Shown one piece after another: positions 8,168 through 19,659 of a stretch of DNA of 64,000 nucleotides. Under the pieces are notes generated by a model. It saw only the letters and a program-made list of their open reading frames with translations, did not search any database and had not been told where the DNA came from. Every line of letters starts with the position of its first letter. Position 1 is the stretch's first letter. The translations under genes were made by a program, and so were the position numbers. Source of the DNA: Chromobacterium haemolyticum DSM 19808 (GTDB lineage Bacteria > Pseudomonadota > Gammaproteobacteria > Burkholderiales > Chromobacteriaceae). The stretch lies in contig NZ_JONK01000011.1 in assembly GCF_000711885.1 (NCBI RefSeq), forward strand, positions 1-64,000, read 5' to 3'.

Positions 8168-9262
8168 TCAGCGTTTCAGATTGCTGATGCTCATCAGCAT
8201 GCCCATGCCGACGAACAGGGTGACGGTGGCGGTGCCGCCGTAGGACATGAAGGGCAGCGGCACGCCCACCACGGGCAGGATGCCGGACACCATGCCCATG
8301 TTGACGAAGGCATAGACGAAGAAGGACATCGTGATGGAGCCGGCCATCAGCCGGCCGTACAGCGTTTGCGCGCTGGCGGTGATCATCATCGCGCGGCTGA
8401 GCACCAGCAGATAGAGCACCAGCAGAAGCACATTGCCGGCCAGGCCGAACTCCTCCGAGTACACGGCGAAGATGAAGTCCGTGGTCCGCTCCGGGATGTA
8501 ATCGAGGTGGGTCTGAGTGCCGTTGAGCCAGCCCTTGCCCCAGGGGCCGCCGGAGCCGATGGCGATCATGGACTGGATGATGTGGTAGCCGTCGCCCAAG
8601 GGGTCGGTGGTGGGGTCTATCATAGTCAGCACCCGGCGTCGCTGGTAGTCGTGCAGTAGGTTCCAGACGATGGGCAGGCTGGCGGCGCCCAGGCCGATGC
8701 CGGCGAAGATCACTTTCCACGGCAGGCCGGCGAAGAACAGCACGAACAGGCCGGCGGCGGCGATCAGCAGCGTGGTGCCCAGATCCGGCTGCTTCAGCAC
8801 CAGTGCGCTGGGCACGGCCATCAGCAAGGCGGCCACTAGGTAGTGCCACCAGCGCATTGATAGTTCGTATTTCTGGAAGAACCAGGCCAGCATCATCGGC
8901 AACGCGATCTTCATGATTTCGGACGGCTGGATGCGGGTAATGCCCAGTTCCAGCCAGCGGGTGGAGCCGTTGACGGTGACGCCCTTGAAGTGGACGGCCA
9001 GCAGCAGCAGCACGCCCAGCCCGTAGATGGGCGGCGCGAAGTTCATGATGCTTTGCGGCCGCATGCGGGCGATGATCCACATGATGATCAGCGACAGGCT
9101 GGTGTAGATCAGTTTGTTGTCTATCTTGTCGAAGGACTGGTTGTTGGCCGAGTACAGCAGCACCATGCTGACCACGAAGATCATGCCCAGGAACAGCATC
9201 AGCCAGCCGTCCAGCGGTTCTTGGATCTGTTGCCAGACGCGTTTAATTAGAGAGGTCTGCAT
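8168..9262 (-). CDS. rodA: RodA, SEDS-family peptidoglycan glycosyltransferase of the elongasome
   Basis: 364 aa with about ten membrane segments. SEDS landmarks are present: NGSTRWLELGITRIQPSEIMK, the loop residues EFGLAGN, and GVPLPFMSYGGTATV near the C-terminus. RodA polymerises glycan strands for cell elongation together with the transpeptidase PBP2. The start overlaps the end of mrdA by 20 bases, so the two are translationally coupled. It is the last gene of the mreBCD-mrdA-rodA block. Confidence 0.95.
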   Translation of the reverse strand: MQTSLIKRVWQQIQEPLDGWLMLFLGMIFVVSMVLLYSANNQSFDKIDNKLIYTSLSLIIMWIIARMRPQSIMNFAPPIYGLGVLLLLAVHFKGVTVNGSTRWLELGITRIQPSEIMKIALPMMLAWFFQKYELSMRWWHYLVAALLMAVPSALVLKQPDLGTTLLIAAAGLFVLFFAGLPWKVIFAGIGLGAASLPIVWNLLHDYQRRRVLTMIDPTTDPLGDGYHIIQSMIAIGSGGPWGKGWLNGTQTHLDYIPERTTDFIFAVYSEEFGLAGNVLLLVLYLLVLSRAMMITASAQTLYGRLMAGSITMSFFVYAFVNMGMVSGILPVVGVPLPFMSYGGTATVTLFVGMGMLMSISNLKR

Positions 9263-11183
9263 TGTCGTTGGCGGTGTCGGTGGGCATGGTCTTCAGCGTG
9301 CCTTCGATGTCTTTCGGCACCTTGCCCAGCAAGTAGTAATCGAACAGCGCGCGCACGATGGGCGCGGCGGCGGCGGCGCCGAAGCCGGCGTTCTCCACGA
9401 TCACCGCCACGGCGATGCGGGGCTTGTCCACCGGGGCGAAGGCGATGAACCAACTGTGGTCGCGGTATTGCTCGGCCAGGGCGGAGGCGTTGTACTTGGC
9501 GCCCTGCTTGATTTGCACGACTTGGGCGGTGCCGGTCTTGCCCGCCATCGAGTACTGCAGGCCCACGCCCAGCCGCGCGCCGGTGCCGCGCGTCATCACG
9601 CCTTCCATGCCGCGCTTCACGTATTCGAAGTTTTCCGGTTTGAACGGAACCTGGCGGGTGGGCATCGGTTCAATGATGCGCGCTTTGCCGCTGCGGGTAT
9701 CCACCACCTGCTGCACCAAGTGCGGTTTGAACACTTGGCCGTCGTTGGCCATGATGGCGGTGGCGTTGGCCATTTGCAGCGGAGTGTAGGCGTTGAAACC
9801 CTGTCCAATGCCGATGCTGACCACATCGGCCGGATACCAGCGGCGGAATTCTTCCTTGTAGCGGGCAAAGCGGCGCGCTTTCCATTCCTTGGACGGCAGC
9901 ACGCCGATGGACTCGCCGTCCAGGTCGATGCCGCTCTTGCTGCCCAGGCCGAACTGCGCCAGTGCCGGGTGGATCTTGTCTATGCCCATGTCCCAGGCCA
10001 GCTTGTAAAAGAAGGTGTCGCTGGAGACTTCGATCGCGCGCTGCAGATTGATCATGCCGTTGCCGGCTTTCTTGCTGTCGCGGAACTGGTGGCTGGAGCC
10101 GGGCAGGGTGAAATAGCCCGGCGCGGGACGGATGTCGCGCATGCCGATGGCGTGGTTTTCCAGCGCGGCCATCGCCATGAAGGGCTTGAAGGTGGAACCG
10201 GGCGGGTAGGTGCCGCGCAGCGCGCGGTTGATCATCGGTTTCTGCCAGTCGTTGTTCAGGTTGGTCCAAGTCTGGGTGTCGATGCCGTCGATGAATAGAT
10301 TGGGATCGAAGCCCGGCTTGGACAGGAAGGCGAGCACGCCGCCGGTGGACGGCTCTATCGCCACCAGCGCGCCGCGGCGGTTGCCGAAGAGCTTGTCCGC
10401 CATCTCCTGCAGCCGAATATCCAGCGCTAGTTTCAGGGTGTTGCCGTTGACCGGCGGCGTGCGCCGCAGCGAACGCACCGCGCGTCCTCCGGAATCGGTT
10501 TCCACTTCCTCGAAGCCGACCTTGCCGTGCAGATCGTCCTCGTACACCGCCTCCAGGCCCGTCTTGCCAATGTAATTGGAGCCTTTGTAATTGGCGGTTT
10601 TTTCTTCTTCTTCCAACCTTTCCTTGTCGCGCTGGTTGATGCGGCCGATATAACCGAGCACATGGCTGGTCATTTCTTTGAACGGATAGTCGCGGAACAG
10701 CCGCGCCTTGACTTCCACGCCAGGGAAGCGCCAGGCCTGGGCGGCGACCCGAGCGGCTTCTTCTTCGCTGAGTTTGGTTTTCAGCGGGATGGATTCGAAG
10801 TTTTTGCTTTCAATCAGCAGGCGTTTGAACTGGCGCTCGTCACGCGGGGTGATCTCCACCAGCTTGCGCAGCTCGGCCTCGGTGGCGGCCAGGTCCGGGA
10901 TCTTGCTGGGCGTCAGCTCCAGCGTGTAGGCGGAGTAGTTCTGCGCCAGCACCACGCCGTTGCGGTCCAGAATCAGGCCGCGGTTGGGCAGGATGGGCAC
11001 CAGCGAAATGCGGTTGTTCTGAGCCAGCGTGGAAAAGTGTTCGTGCTGCAGCACTTGCAGCCAGATGAAACGCGTGAGCAATACCAGAAACATCAGCACG
11101 ATCAACGCGTAAGCGACGATCAAGCGCAGCTGGAACTGGCTGTCTTCGGCCTGCGGGTTCTTGAAACGGGTGGGTTGAGGCAT
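9243..11183 (-). CDS. mrdA: Penicillin-binding protein 2, elongation-specific DD-transpeptidase
   Basis: 646 aa. One N-terminal membrane anchor (about residues 20-45) is followed by the PBP dimerisation/pedestal domain and the transpeptidase domain. Active-site motifs: S330-T-F-K333 in PPGSTFKPF, SSD (EVSSDTFFY) and KTG (AGKTGTAQV). It cross-links peptidoglycan made by RodA during elongation. It starts 15 bases after mreD and overlaps rodA, consistent with one transcript. Length is normal for the family. Confidence 0.95.
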   Translation of the reverse strand: MPQPTRFKNPQAEDSQFQLRLIVAYALIVLMFLVLLTRFIWLQVLQHEHFSTLAQNNRISLVPILPNRGLILDRNGVVLAQNYSAYTLELTPSKIPDLAATEAELRKLVEITPRDERQFKRLLIESKNFESIPLKTKLSEEEAARVAAQAWRFPGVEVKARLFRDYPFKEMTSHVLGYIGRINQRDKERLEEEEKTANYKGSNYIGKTGLEAVYEDDLHGKVGFEEVETDSGGRAVRSLRRTPPVNGNTLKLALDIRLQEMADKLFGNRRGALVAIEPSTGGVLAFLSKPGFDPNLFIDGIDTQTWTNLNNDWQKPMINRALRGTYPPGSTFKPFMAMAALENHAIGMRDIRPAPGYFTLPGSSHQFRDSKKAGNGMINLQRAIEVSSDTFFYKLAWDMGIDKIHPALAQFGLGSKSGIDLDGESIGVLPSKEWKARRFARYKEEFRRWYPADVVSIGIGQGFNAYTPLQMANATAIMANDGQVFKPHLVQQVVDTRSGKARIIEPMPTRQVPFKPENFEYVKRGMEGVMTRGTGARLGVGLQYSMAGKTGTAQVVQIKQGAKYNASALAEQYRDHSWFIAFAPVDKPRIAVAVIVENAGFGAAAAAPIVRALFDYYLLGKVPKDIEGTLKTMPTDTANDNADLSN

Positions 11184-11198
11184 GGACGGTCCGCGGCG

Positions 11199-11702
11199 CT
11201 ACACCGCGTTGTGGCGGTAGGGCATCAGCATCAGCTTGGTCAGCAACGGCCATAGCAGGGCGCCGATCAAGGGCGGCAGGAAGTAACCCCAGCCGACGAA
11301 GGCGGAGCCGGTGAGCATGCGCACCACCACCATGATGATCTGGTTGGTCAGCAACAGGCCCAGCACCACCAGCGTTTGCTGGCCCAGGTTGAACATCACC
11401 ACCTGGCGCTGGCGCGCGAGCGCCAGGTAAGCGGTGATTGAATAGGCCAGCGCGTGTTGGCCGAACAGGCCGGCGGTGGAAATGTCGGCCACCAGGCCCA
11501 GCAAGAATGCGGTGCCGATATTGACCCGGCGCGGCTGGTTGATCACCCAGTACAGGATCAGCATGCCGATGAAGTCCGGCAGCCAGCGCGTGCTGCCGTG
11601 CGGCAGCGGGATCAGTTCGATCAGGACGGCGAAGATGAAGGTGAACAGGATGAAGCGGCGCTTCACCGGTTTGAGCAGTTCCTTGGGGCGCTCGAACGTC
11701 AT
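11199..11702 (-). CDS. mreD: Rod shape-determining protein MreD
   Basis: 167 aa, highly hydrophobic with about five membrane segments (ILFTFIFAVLIELIPLP at the start, later LILYWVINQPRRVNIGTAFLLG). MreD is the inner-membrane component of the MreBCD shape complex. It lies 6 bases after mreC and 15 before mrdA. The protein has no catalytic motif; identification rests on position, hydropathy and MreD-like segments such as GLVADISTAGLFGQHAL. Confidence 0.92.
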   Translation of the reverse strand: MTFERPKELLKPVKRRFILFTFIFAVLIELIPLPHGSTRWLPDFIGMLILYWVINQPRRVNIGTAFLLGLVADISTAGLFGQHALAYSITAYLALARQRQVVMFNLGQQTLVVLGLLLTNQIIMVVVRMLTGSAFVGWGYFLPPLIGALLWPLLTKLMLMPYRHNAV

Positions 11703-11708
11703 CGGGGC

Positions 11709-12614
11709 TTACTCCTCGGCGGCGGCTTTCTTGCCGCCCCTGCTCTTTTTGACGATGGGGGCCGGTTCCGGCGGGCGCGGGGGCGCCTGCTTTTCGCCCA
11801 GCACCAGCATGTAGCGGGTTTGCTGCACGCCGGCCAGGGGCGAGGTGGCGATGCGTGCGAAGGTGGCGCCTTGGTTTCGCTCCACCCGGGTCACGCGGGC
11901 CACCGGGATGCCGGCGGGATAAACGCCGTCCACGCCGGAGGTGACGATGTGATCGCCGTCCTTGATGTCGGCGCTTTGCGGCAGATAGCGGATTTCCACG
12001 CCGCCGCCGTAGCCGTACAGGATGGCGCGCTGGCCGGTGCGGGCCACCATGACCGGTACCATCTGGTTCTTGTCTATGACCAGAGTGACTTCCGCGGTCA
12101 GCGGCTGCACCCGGGTGACTTGGCCTAGCAGGCCGGTGGCGTCCACGACCGGCTGGCCGGCCTTCAGGTTGGCGTCGCTGCCTTTGTCGATGATGATTTT
12201 GTAGGAAAACGGATCGCGGCCGGTATACAGCGTTTCGGCCATCTGCGCCTGTTGGTGATAGCTGGACTTGATGCCGTTGAGCTTGCGCACTTCGTCCAGT
12301 TCCCGTTGCAGGGTTTGCAGCCGCGACAGTTGCGCCGACATTTCCAGCTGGCGCACGCGCAAGGCGGTGTTTTCCTGTTTCAGTTCAGTTTGGGAGCTGA
12401 GAAAGTCGCTGACGTGGCGCATCGCCTGCGCGGGCATGTTCACCGCGCGCTGTACGGGGTAGAGCGCCAGCGAAGTGGCTTCGCGCGCCTGTTCCATCAG
12501 GCCGAAATAGCTGTCGCCGACCAGGAGCGCCACCGAGGCGGCCACGGCCATGGCCAAGCGCGCGCCGGGCGGCGGCCCGGAGCGAAAAAAGCTGGGGGTG
12601 TTGGCAAAGTCCAT
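11709..12614 (-). CDS. mreC: Rod shape-determining protein MreC
   Basis: 301 aa from the chosen start. A short cytoplasmic N-terminus (MDFANTPSFFRSGPPPG) leads into one membrane helix, then a coiled coil (about residues 70-110, SSQTELKQENTALRVRQLE) and the periplasmic beta domain (PVVDATGLLGQVTRV, GQRAILYGYGGG). MreC links cytoplasmic MreB to PBP2/RodA. I prefer the ATG at 12614 because the FF...G pattern just after it is typical of MreC N-termini; a 25-codon upstream extension runs into the mreB-mreC hairpin region. The C-terminal tail is Lys/Ala-rich. Confidence 0.93.
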   Translation of the reverse strand: MDFANTPSFFRSGPPPGARLAMAVAASVALLVGDSYFGLMEQAREATSLALYPVQRAVNMPAQAMRHVSDFLSSQTELKQENTALRVRQLEMSAQLSRLQTLQRELDEVRKLNGIKSSYHQQAQMAETLYTGRDPFSYKIIIDKGSDANLKAGQPVVDATGLLGQVTRVQPLTAEVTLVIDKNQMVPVMVARTGQRAILYGYGGGVEIRYLPQSADIKDGDHIVTSGVDGVYPAGIPVARVTRVERNQGATFARIATSPLAGVQQTRYMLVLGEKQAPPRPPEPAPIVKKSRGGKKAAAEE

Positions 12615-12654
12615 CGGCTCAGACCTCGCCCCTTGACACGGGGCGCTGTGCTTC

Positions 12655-12681
12655 AAAAACGGGCGCGCTTGCCGCGCGCCC
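12655..12681 (-). terminator. Terminator-like hairpin between mreB and mreC
   Basis: Read on the minus strand, GGGCGCGC-GGCAA-GCGCGCCC is a perfect 8-bp stem followed by GTTTTTG. It stands after mreB and before mreC, so it should stop or attenuate transcription and leave mreB more abundant than mreCD. Confidence 0.7.
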
Positions 12682-12753
12682 GCCATCATCGCTTGCGTTA
12701 CGAGCGACCGCCGCCGCAGGAGCCGGGCTCAGGCGGGCGTCGGCCGTTCCGGT

Positions 12754-14163
<1,410 letters not shown>

Positions 14164-14451
14164 ATGTCGCTGACGCATCAGGATGTCGCACGAATTGCCA
14201 AGCTTGCCCGCATCAATGTCAATGAAGCGGAAATTGCCGCGACAAGCAAGCAACTCAATAATATTTTTGGCCTGATCGAACAGATGCAAGCGGTGAACAC
14301 CGACGGCATCGAGCCGATGGCCCATCCGCAGGATGTCTCTTTGCGTTTGCGCGAAGATATCGTTACCGAAACCAATCAGCGCGAAGCTTTCCAGGCCGTG
14401 GCCCCGCAAGTGGAAAAGGGCTTGTTCCTGGTTCCCAAGGTCATCGAGTGA
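14164..14451 (+). CDS. gatC: Asp/Glu-tRNA(Asn/Gln) amidotransferase subunit C
   Basis: 95 aa, normal GatC length. Motifs: [10 protein letters not shown] near the N-terminus and [14 protein letters not shown] near residues 53-67, followed by [16 protein letters not shown] at the C-terminus. GatC wraps around and stabilises GatA/GatB in the amidotransferase that makes Gln-tRNA(Gln) and/or Asn-tRNA(Asn). I chose the internal ATG at 14164 with GAGGAC upstream over a start five codons earlier. It is the first gene of gatCAB. Confidence 0.95.
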   Translation: MSLTHQDVARIAKLARINVNEAEIAATSKQLNNIFGLIEQMQAVNTDGIEPMAHPQDVSLRLREDIVTETNQREAFQAVAPQVEKGLFLVPKVIE

Positions 14452-14563
14452 TGCTCTGATTGCCTGCGCCGGTTTAGGTTCCCTCCCGCGCGGGAGGCCG
14501 GCGCCGGTCGCTGTCTGAAAGGACGGCGGCGCCATTCCCGGATAGCTAAAGATTCCATTTGAA

Positions 14564-16015
<1,452 letters not shown>

Positions 16016-16181
16016 AGCCGGCCGCTGCGCAATGCGAATTCGACATTGGGCGCGCTTGCCGTACTTAAATGCACTGCCTGCGCGCGCCTTGTCTTCAAGC
16101 GCCGCTCGCAGGCCGGCTAAGTTTACGTTTACGAGGGCGGCGTTTTAGCTCCGTCCTGGCATCAAAAAGGATTTTCCGACC

Positions 16182-17609
16182 ATGAAATGGGAAGTCGTCA
16201 TCGGTATCGAGGTGCATGTGCAGCTCAATACCGTCTCCAAGATTTTCTCCGGCTCCAGCACCGCCTTCGGCGCCGAGCCGAACACTCAGGCCTCCGCGGT
16301 GGAACTGGCCTTCCCCGGCGTGTTGCCGGTGCTGAACAAGGCCGCGGTGGACAAGGCCATACGCCTGGGCTTGGCGCTGAACGCCAAGATCAACCAGAAA
16401 AACGTGTTCGCGCGCAAGAACTACTTCTATCCGGACCTCCCCAAGGGCTACCAGATCAGCCAGATGGACCTGCCTATTGTCGAGCACGGCCAGCTGAAAA
16501 TCCTGGTGGGCGAGCAAGAGAAGGTGATAGGCGTGACTCGCGCCCATATGGAAGAGGACGCTGGCAAGAGCCTGCACGAAGACTTCCATGGCCTGTCCGG
16601 CATCGACCTCAACCGCGCCGGCACGCCGCTGCTGGAAGTGGTGTCCGAACCGGACATGCGCTCGGTGGACGAGGCGTTGGCCTATGTCAAGGCGCTGTAC
16701 GCGCTGGTGACCTGGCTGGGCATCTGCGACGGCAATATGCAGGAAGGCAGCTTCCGCATGGACGTCAACGTGTCGGTGCGCCCGGAGGGGCAGAAGGAAT
16801 TCGGCACCCGCCGCGAGATCAAGAACCTCAACTCCTTCCGCTTCCTGGAGCAGGCCGCCAAGTACGAGATCCAGTGGCAGATTGACACCCTGGAAGACGG
16901 CGGCAAGGTGCAGCAGGCCACCGTGCTATTCGATCCGGACACCGGCGAAACCCGGATGATGCGCAGCAAGGAAGACGCGCACGATTACCGCTACTTCCCG
17001 GACCCGGACCTGCTGCCGGTGCGCATTTCCGACGAGCAGATCGCCCGCATCCGCGGCGAGATGCCGGAGCTGCCGGCGGCGATGCAAGTCCGTCTGGCCG
17101 AGGCTTACGGCGTGTCCGCCTACGACGCGGCGCTGCTGACTTCCAGCCTGGCCCTGGCTCAGTACTTCGAAGCCGCGGCCAAGGCCTCCGGTCAGGGCAA
17201 GCTGGCCGCCAACTGGATCAATGGCGAGATCGCCGCGCGGCTGAACCGCGACGGCAAGGAGATCGCCGATTGCCCGATTTCGGCCGAGCGTCTGTCCGGC
17301 CTGATCGCGCGCATCGCCGACAACACCTTGTCCAGCAAGCTGGCCAAGCAGGTGTTCGATGCCTTGTGGGACAGCGAACTCTCCGCCGACGACATCATCG
17401 AGCGCGACGGCCTGAAGCAGGTGTCCGACGTCGGCGCCATCGAGAAGATGGTGGAAGAAGCGATCGCCGCCAATCCCAAGGCGGTGGAAGAATTCCGCGC
17501 CGGCAAGGAAAAGGCGCTCAACGCCTTGGCCGGTCAGGTGATGAAGGCTTCCAAGGGCAAGGCCAATCCGGCCCAGGTGCAGGATATTCTGCGACAGAAG
17601 CTGGCCTAA
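16182..17609 (+). CDS. gatB: Asp/Glu-tRNA(Asn/Gln) amidotransferase subunit B
   Basis: 475 aa. The N-terminal cradle domain begins [15 protein letters not shown] and contains [16 protein letters not shown] and the kinase-like motif [19 protein letters not shown]. The C-terminal helical and YqeY-like tRNA-binding domains end with [17 protein letters not shown]. GatB phosphorylates and amidates the mischarged aminoacyl-tRNA. It follows gatA by 166 bases and is closed by a strong terminator. Confidence 0.97.
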   Translation: MKWEVVIGIEVHVQLNTVSKIFSGSSTAFGAEPNTQASAVELAFPGVLPVLNKAAVDKAIRLGLALNAKINQKNVFARKNYFYPDLPKGYQISQMDLPIVEHGQLKILVGEQEKVIGVTRAHMEEDAGKSLHEDFHGLSGIDLNRAGTPLLEVVSEPDMRSVDEALAYVKALYALVTWLGICDGNMQEGSFRMDVNVSVRPEGQKEFGTRREIKNLNSFRFLEQAAKYEIQWQIDTLEDGGKVQQATVLFDPDTGETRMMRSKEDAHDYRYFPDPDLLPVRISDEQIARIRGEMPELPAAMQVRLAEAYGVSAYDAALLTSSLALAQYFEAAAKASGQGKLAANWINGEIAARLNRDGKEIADCPISAERLSGLIARIADNTLSSKLAKQVFDALWDSELSADDIIERDGLKQVSDVGAIEKMVEEAIAANPKAVEEFRAGKEKALNALAGQVMKASKGKANPAQVQDILRQKLA

Positions 17610-17624
17610 TCCGGCGGAACTCCG

Positions 17625-17663
17625 GGACGGCGGCGCCGAATGTGGCGCCGCCGTCCTGTTTTT
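17625..17663 (+). terminator. Intrinsic terminator after gatB
   Basis: GGACGGCGGCGCC and GGCGCCGCCGTCC form a 13-bp perfect stem with a 6-base loop, followed by TGTTTTT. It ends 15-55 bases past the gatB stop and separates gatCAB from the dcw cluster. Confidence 0.9.
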
Positions 17664-17864
17664 GTGTTGCGGCGCGGAAAGTGGTCTTGCATTGGACTGT
17701 CCTTGGAAATATTCCCAGGCTCGAGGTGTGGTGTTTCGGGAATAGTTCGAGTGTTAACAGCTCACTTTGACTGATGTTTTTAAGCCTCTGATTTGACAAG
17801 GAATCCGCTTTTTGCGCTGTCCGCTAAGTCATTGTCTCAAAAGGTGAATTAGAACTTCTCGATG
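17664..17864. other. Intergenic region upstream of the mraZ promoter
   Basis: No gene is evident. It is less GC-rich than its surroundings, with short inverted repeats (TATTCCC at 17710 and GGGAATA at 17738). With the promoter that follows, it forms a 375-base gap between gatB and mraZ. Confidence 0.4.
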
Positions 17865-17893
17865 TTGACCGTGGGGAAGTTCTTTCTTATAGT
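17865..17893 (+). promoter_or_regulatory. Sigma-70-type promoter of the dcw cluster
   Basis: TTGACC (17865-17870) and TATAGT (17888-17893) are separated by 17 bases, close to the consensus. This is the best promoter I can see before mraZ and it overlaps the MraZ boxes. Confidence 0.75.
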
Positions 17894-17930
17894 GGCGGAA
17901 AGTGGGGCGAAGTGGGTGAAAGTGGGGCAT
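17891..17930 (+). promoter_or_regulatory. MraZ-box operator
   Basis: Four tandem 10-base units begin AGTGGCG, AGTGGGG, AGTGGGT and AGTGGGG. The last three give perfect TGGGN boxes spaced 10 bases apart, the known MraZ binding pattern. They start at the -10 hexamer, so MraZ binding should repress its own operon. A further TGGGG lies in the promoter spacer at 17872. Confidence 0.85.
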
Positions 17931-17984
17931 TTGTCCCAGGGGGCGACGGCCCCTTAGGTTTATTCGGTCAGCGGGCTCGAAATC

Positions 17985-18431
17985 ATGATTGGTGGCGTCA
18001 GCATCTTGTCTCTCGATAGCAAGGGGCGTTTGGCTATTCCGGCTAAACACCGCGAGACACTGCTGTCCGCTTTCGGGCACAAACTGATCGTCACCCTTGA
18101 ATCCCAAGACCACTTGCTGATCTACCCCGAACCCAACTGGCGTCCGGTCGAAGCCCGCCTGTTAGCCCTTCCCACCGGCAATCCCACTCTGAAACGTTAC
18201 CAGCGCCTCGTGCTCGGCCACGCGGAAACCCTGGAAATGGACAGTGCCGGACGCATTCTGTTGCCCGCGCGCTTGCGCGATCTCACCGGACTCGACAAAG
18301 ACGTCGCGCTGGTGGGCATGGGCAACCGCTTCGAGCTGTGGAATGCCGAGGAATGGGACAGTCAGACCGCTGACGCCCTGGCCATCGATCAAACCGATCT
18401 GGCCCAACACCTTGGAGACTTTACGCTGTGA
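17985..18431 (+). CDS. mraZ: MraZ, transcriptional regulator of the dcw cluster
   Basis: 148 aa, the normal size. Two AbrB-like half-domains are visible: [15 protein letters not shown] (residues about 9-23) and [16 protein letters not shown] (about 84-99), each with the conserved D-x-x-GR turn. MraZ forms a ring that binds tandem TGGGN boxes, and such boxes lie about 55-95 bases upstream here. Its end overlaps the rsmH start. Confidence 0.96.
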   Translation: MIGGVSILSLDSKGRLAIPAKHRETLLSAFGHKLIVTLESQDHLLIYPEPNWRPVEARLLALPTGNPTLKRYQRLVLGHAETLEMDSAGRILLPARLRDLTGLDKDVALVGMGNRFELWNAEEWDSQTADALAIDQTDLAQHLGDFTL

Positions 18432-19390
18432 GCACCACCCCTTTCGTGCACCTGACGGTGCTCTTGACCGAAGCGGTCGACGCGCTTGCCATCCGGCCGG
18501 ATGGCACCTACGTCGATTGCACTTTCGGTCGAGGTGGCCACAGCCGCTTGATCCTGTCGCGACTGGGGCCGCAAGGCCGCCTGATCGCCTTCGACAAGGA
18601 TCCCGAAGCCATCGCCGTGGCCACGCGGCTGGCGGAGGAAGACCCGCGCTTTCAGATCGTGCACAACGGTTTTGAAACGCTGGGGCAGGAACTGGACCGC
18701 CTGGGCGTGCCCCAGGTGGATGGCGTGTTGATGGATCTGGGCGTGTCCTCGCCGCAGATCGACGACGGGCGGCGCGGTTTCAGTTTCCGTTTCGACGCGC
18801 CCCTGGACATGCGTATGGATACCACCCGCGGCATCACCGCGGCCGAATGGTTGGCGACGGCAGACGAGGCCGATATCAGAGAGGTCATCAAGACTTATGG
18901 TGAAGAGCGGTTTGCTCGCAAGATCGCAGCAGCCATTGTTGCGCAAAGGGCTGACGCCCCCCTCCAGACCACGCGTGAGCTCGCCGTGCTCGTTGGGCAA
19001 AACGTCCGTACTCGGGAACCGGGTCAGGACCCCGCAACGCGTACCTTCCAAGCGATCCGGATCTTTGTGAACCGCGAGCTGGACGAACTCAAGGCGGTGC
19101 TGCCGCAGGCGGCGCGCCGTCTGGCGGAAAACGGCCGTCTGGCGGTGATCAGCTTCCATTCGCTGGAAGACCGCATCGTCAAGCAATACCTGCGCGACGC
19201 CAGCAGCGAGGAAAAGCTGCCGGCTTGGGCGATGGTGCGCGCTTCCGACATGGCGCAGCCGCCGATGTCCACCGTGGGCAAGCCGGTGCGCGCGGGCGAT
19301 GAAGAGGTGCGCGCCAATGCGCGCTCCCGCAGCGCCATCATGCGCGTGGCCGAACGCACCGCAGCGCCGTGGCGGGAGATCGACGCATGA
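18428..19390 (+). CDS. rsmH: 16S rRNA (cytosine-1402-N4)-methyltransferase
   Basis: 320 aa, starting with GTG that overlaps the mraZ stop (GTGA). SAM-binding motif [16 protein letters not shown], then [15 protein letters not shown] and [12 protein letters not shown] near the C-terminus, all classical for RsmH/MraW. The enzyme methylates C1402 in the ribosomal P site. The C-terminus ends inside the ftsL start codon. Confidence 0.96.
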   Translation: MSTTPFVHLTVLLTEAVDALAIRPDGTYVDCTFGRGGHSRLILSRLGPQGRLIAFDKDPEAIAVATRLAEEDPRFQIVHNGFETLGQELDRLGVPQVDGVLMDLGVSSPQIDDGRRGFSFRFDAPLDMRMDTTRGITAAEWLATADEADIREVIKTYGEERFARKIAAAIVAQRADAPLQTTRELAVLVGQNVRTREPGQDPATRTFQAIRIFVNRELDELKAVLPQAARRLAENGRLAVISFHSLEDRIVKQYLRDASSEEKLPAWAMVRASDMAQPPMSTVGKPVRAGDEEVRANARSRSAIMRVAERTAAPWREIDA

Positions 19391-19659
19391 ACAAGCTCAA
19401 CGCGATACTGCTGGTCATCGTGGTGTTGTCCGCCTGGTCGGTGGTCACCTCGACCCATGTGTCGCGCAAGCTCTACAGCGATTTGCAGAAAGAACGCAAA
19501 TCCGCCCAGCAGCTGGAGATCGAGTTCGGACAGCTGCAGCTGGAGCAGAGCACCTGGGGCGCGCACGCGGTGATTGAGAAAGCCGCGTCCAGCCGCCTCG
19601 ACATGCATACCCCGGATCCGCGTCAGATCCAGGTGGTTTCACCTGGAAAGGGGATGTGA
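19387..19659 (+). CDS. ftsL: Cell division protein FtsL
   Basis: 90 aa bitopic protein: a short cytoplasmic start (MNKLNAI), one membrane helix ([18 protein letters not shown]), then a periplasmic coiled coil ([18 protein letters not shown]). FtsL joins FtsB and FtsQ to activate FtsWI. Its ATG overlaps the rsmH TGA and its stop overlaps the ftsI start, so it is firmly placed. Sequence conservation in this family is low; identification rests on topology and position. Confidence 0.93.
   Translation: MNKLNAILLVIVVLSAWSVVTSTHVSRKLYSDLQKERKSAQQLEIEFGQLQLEQSTWGAHAVIEKAASSRLDMHTPDPRQIQVVSPGKGM

Noticed and set aside
16016-16181. Possible mobile remnant between gatA and gatB (AGCCGGCC near the gatA stop and GGCCGGCT near 16110)
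   Set aside because: The arms are short, made of common GGCC-type words, and the interior shows no repeat-family resemblance.
17710-17751. TATTCCC/GGGAATA inverted repeat upstream of mraZ as a regulator site
   Set aside because: It is over 100 bases upstream of the promoter and has no known matching regulator; it could be chance.
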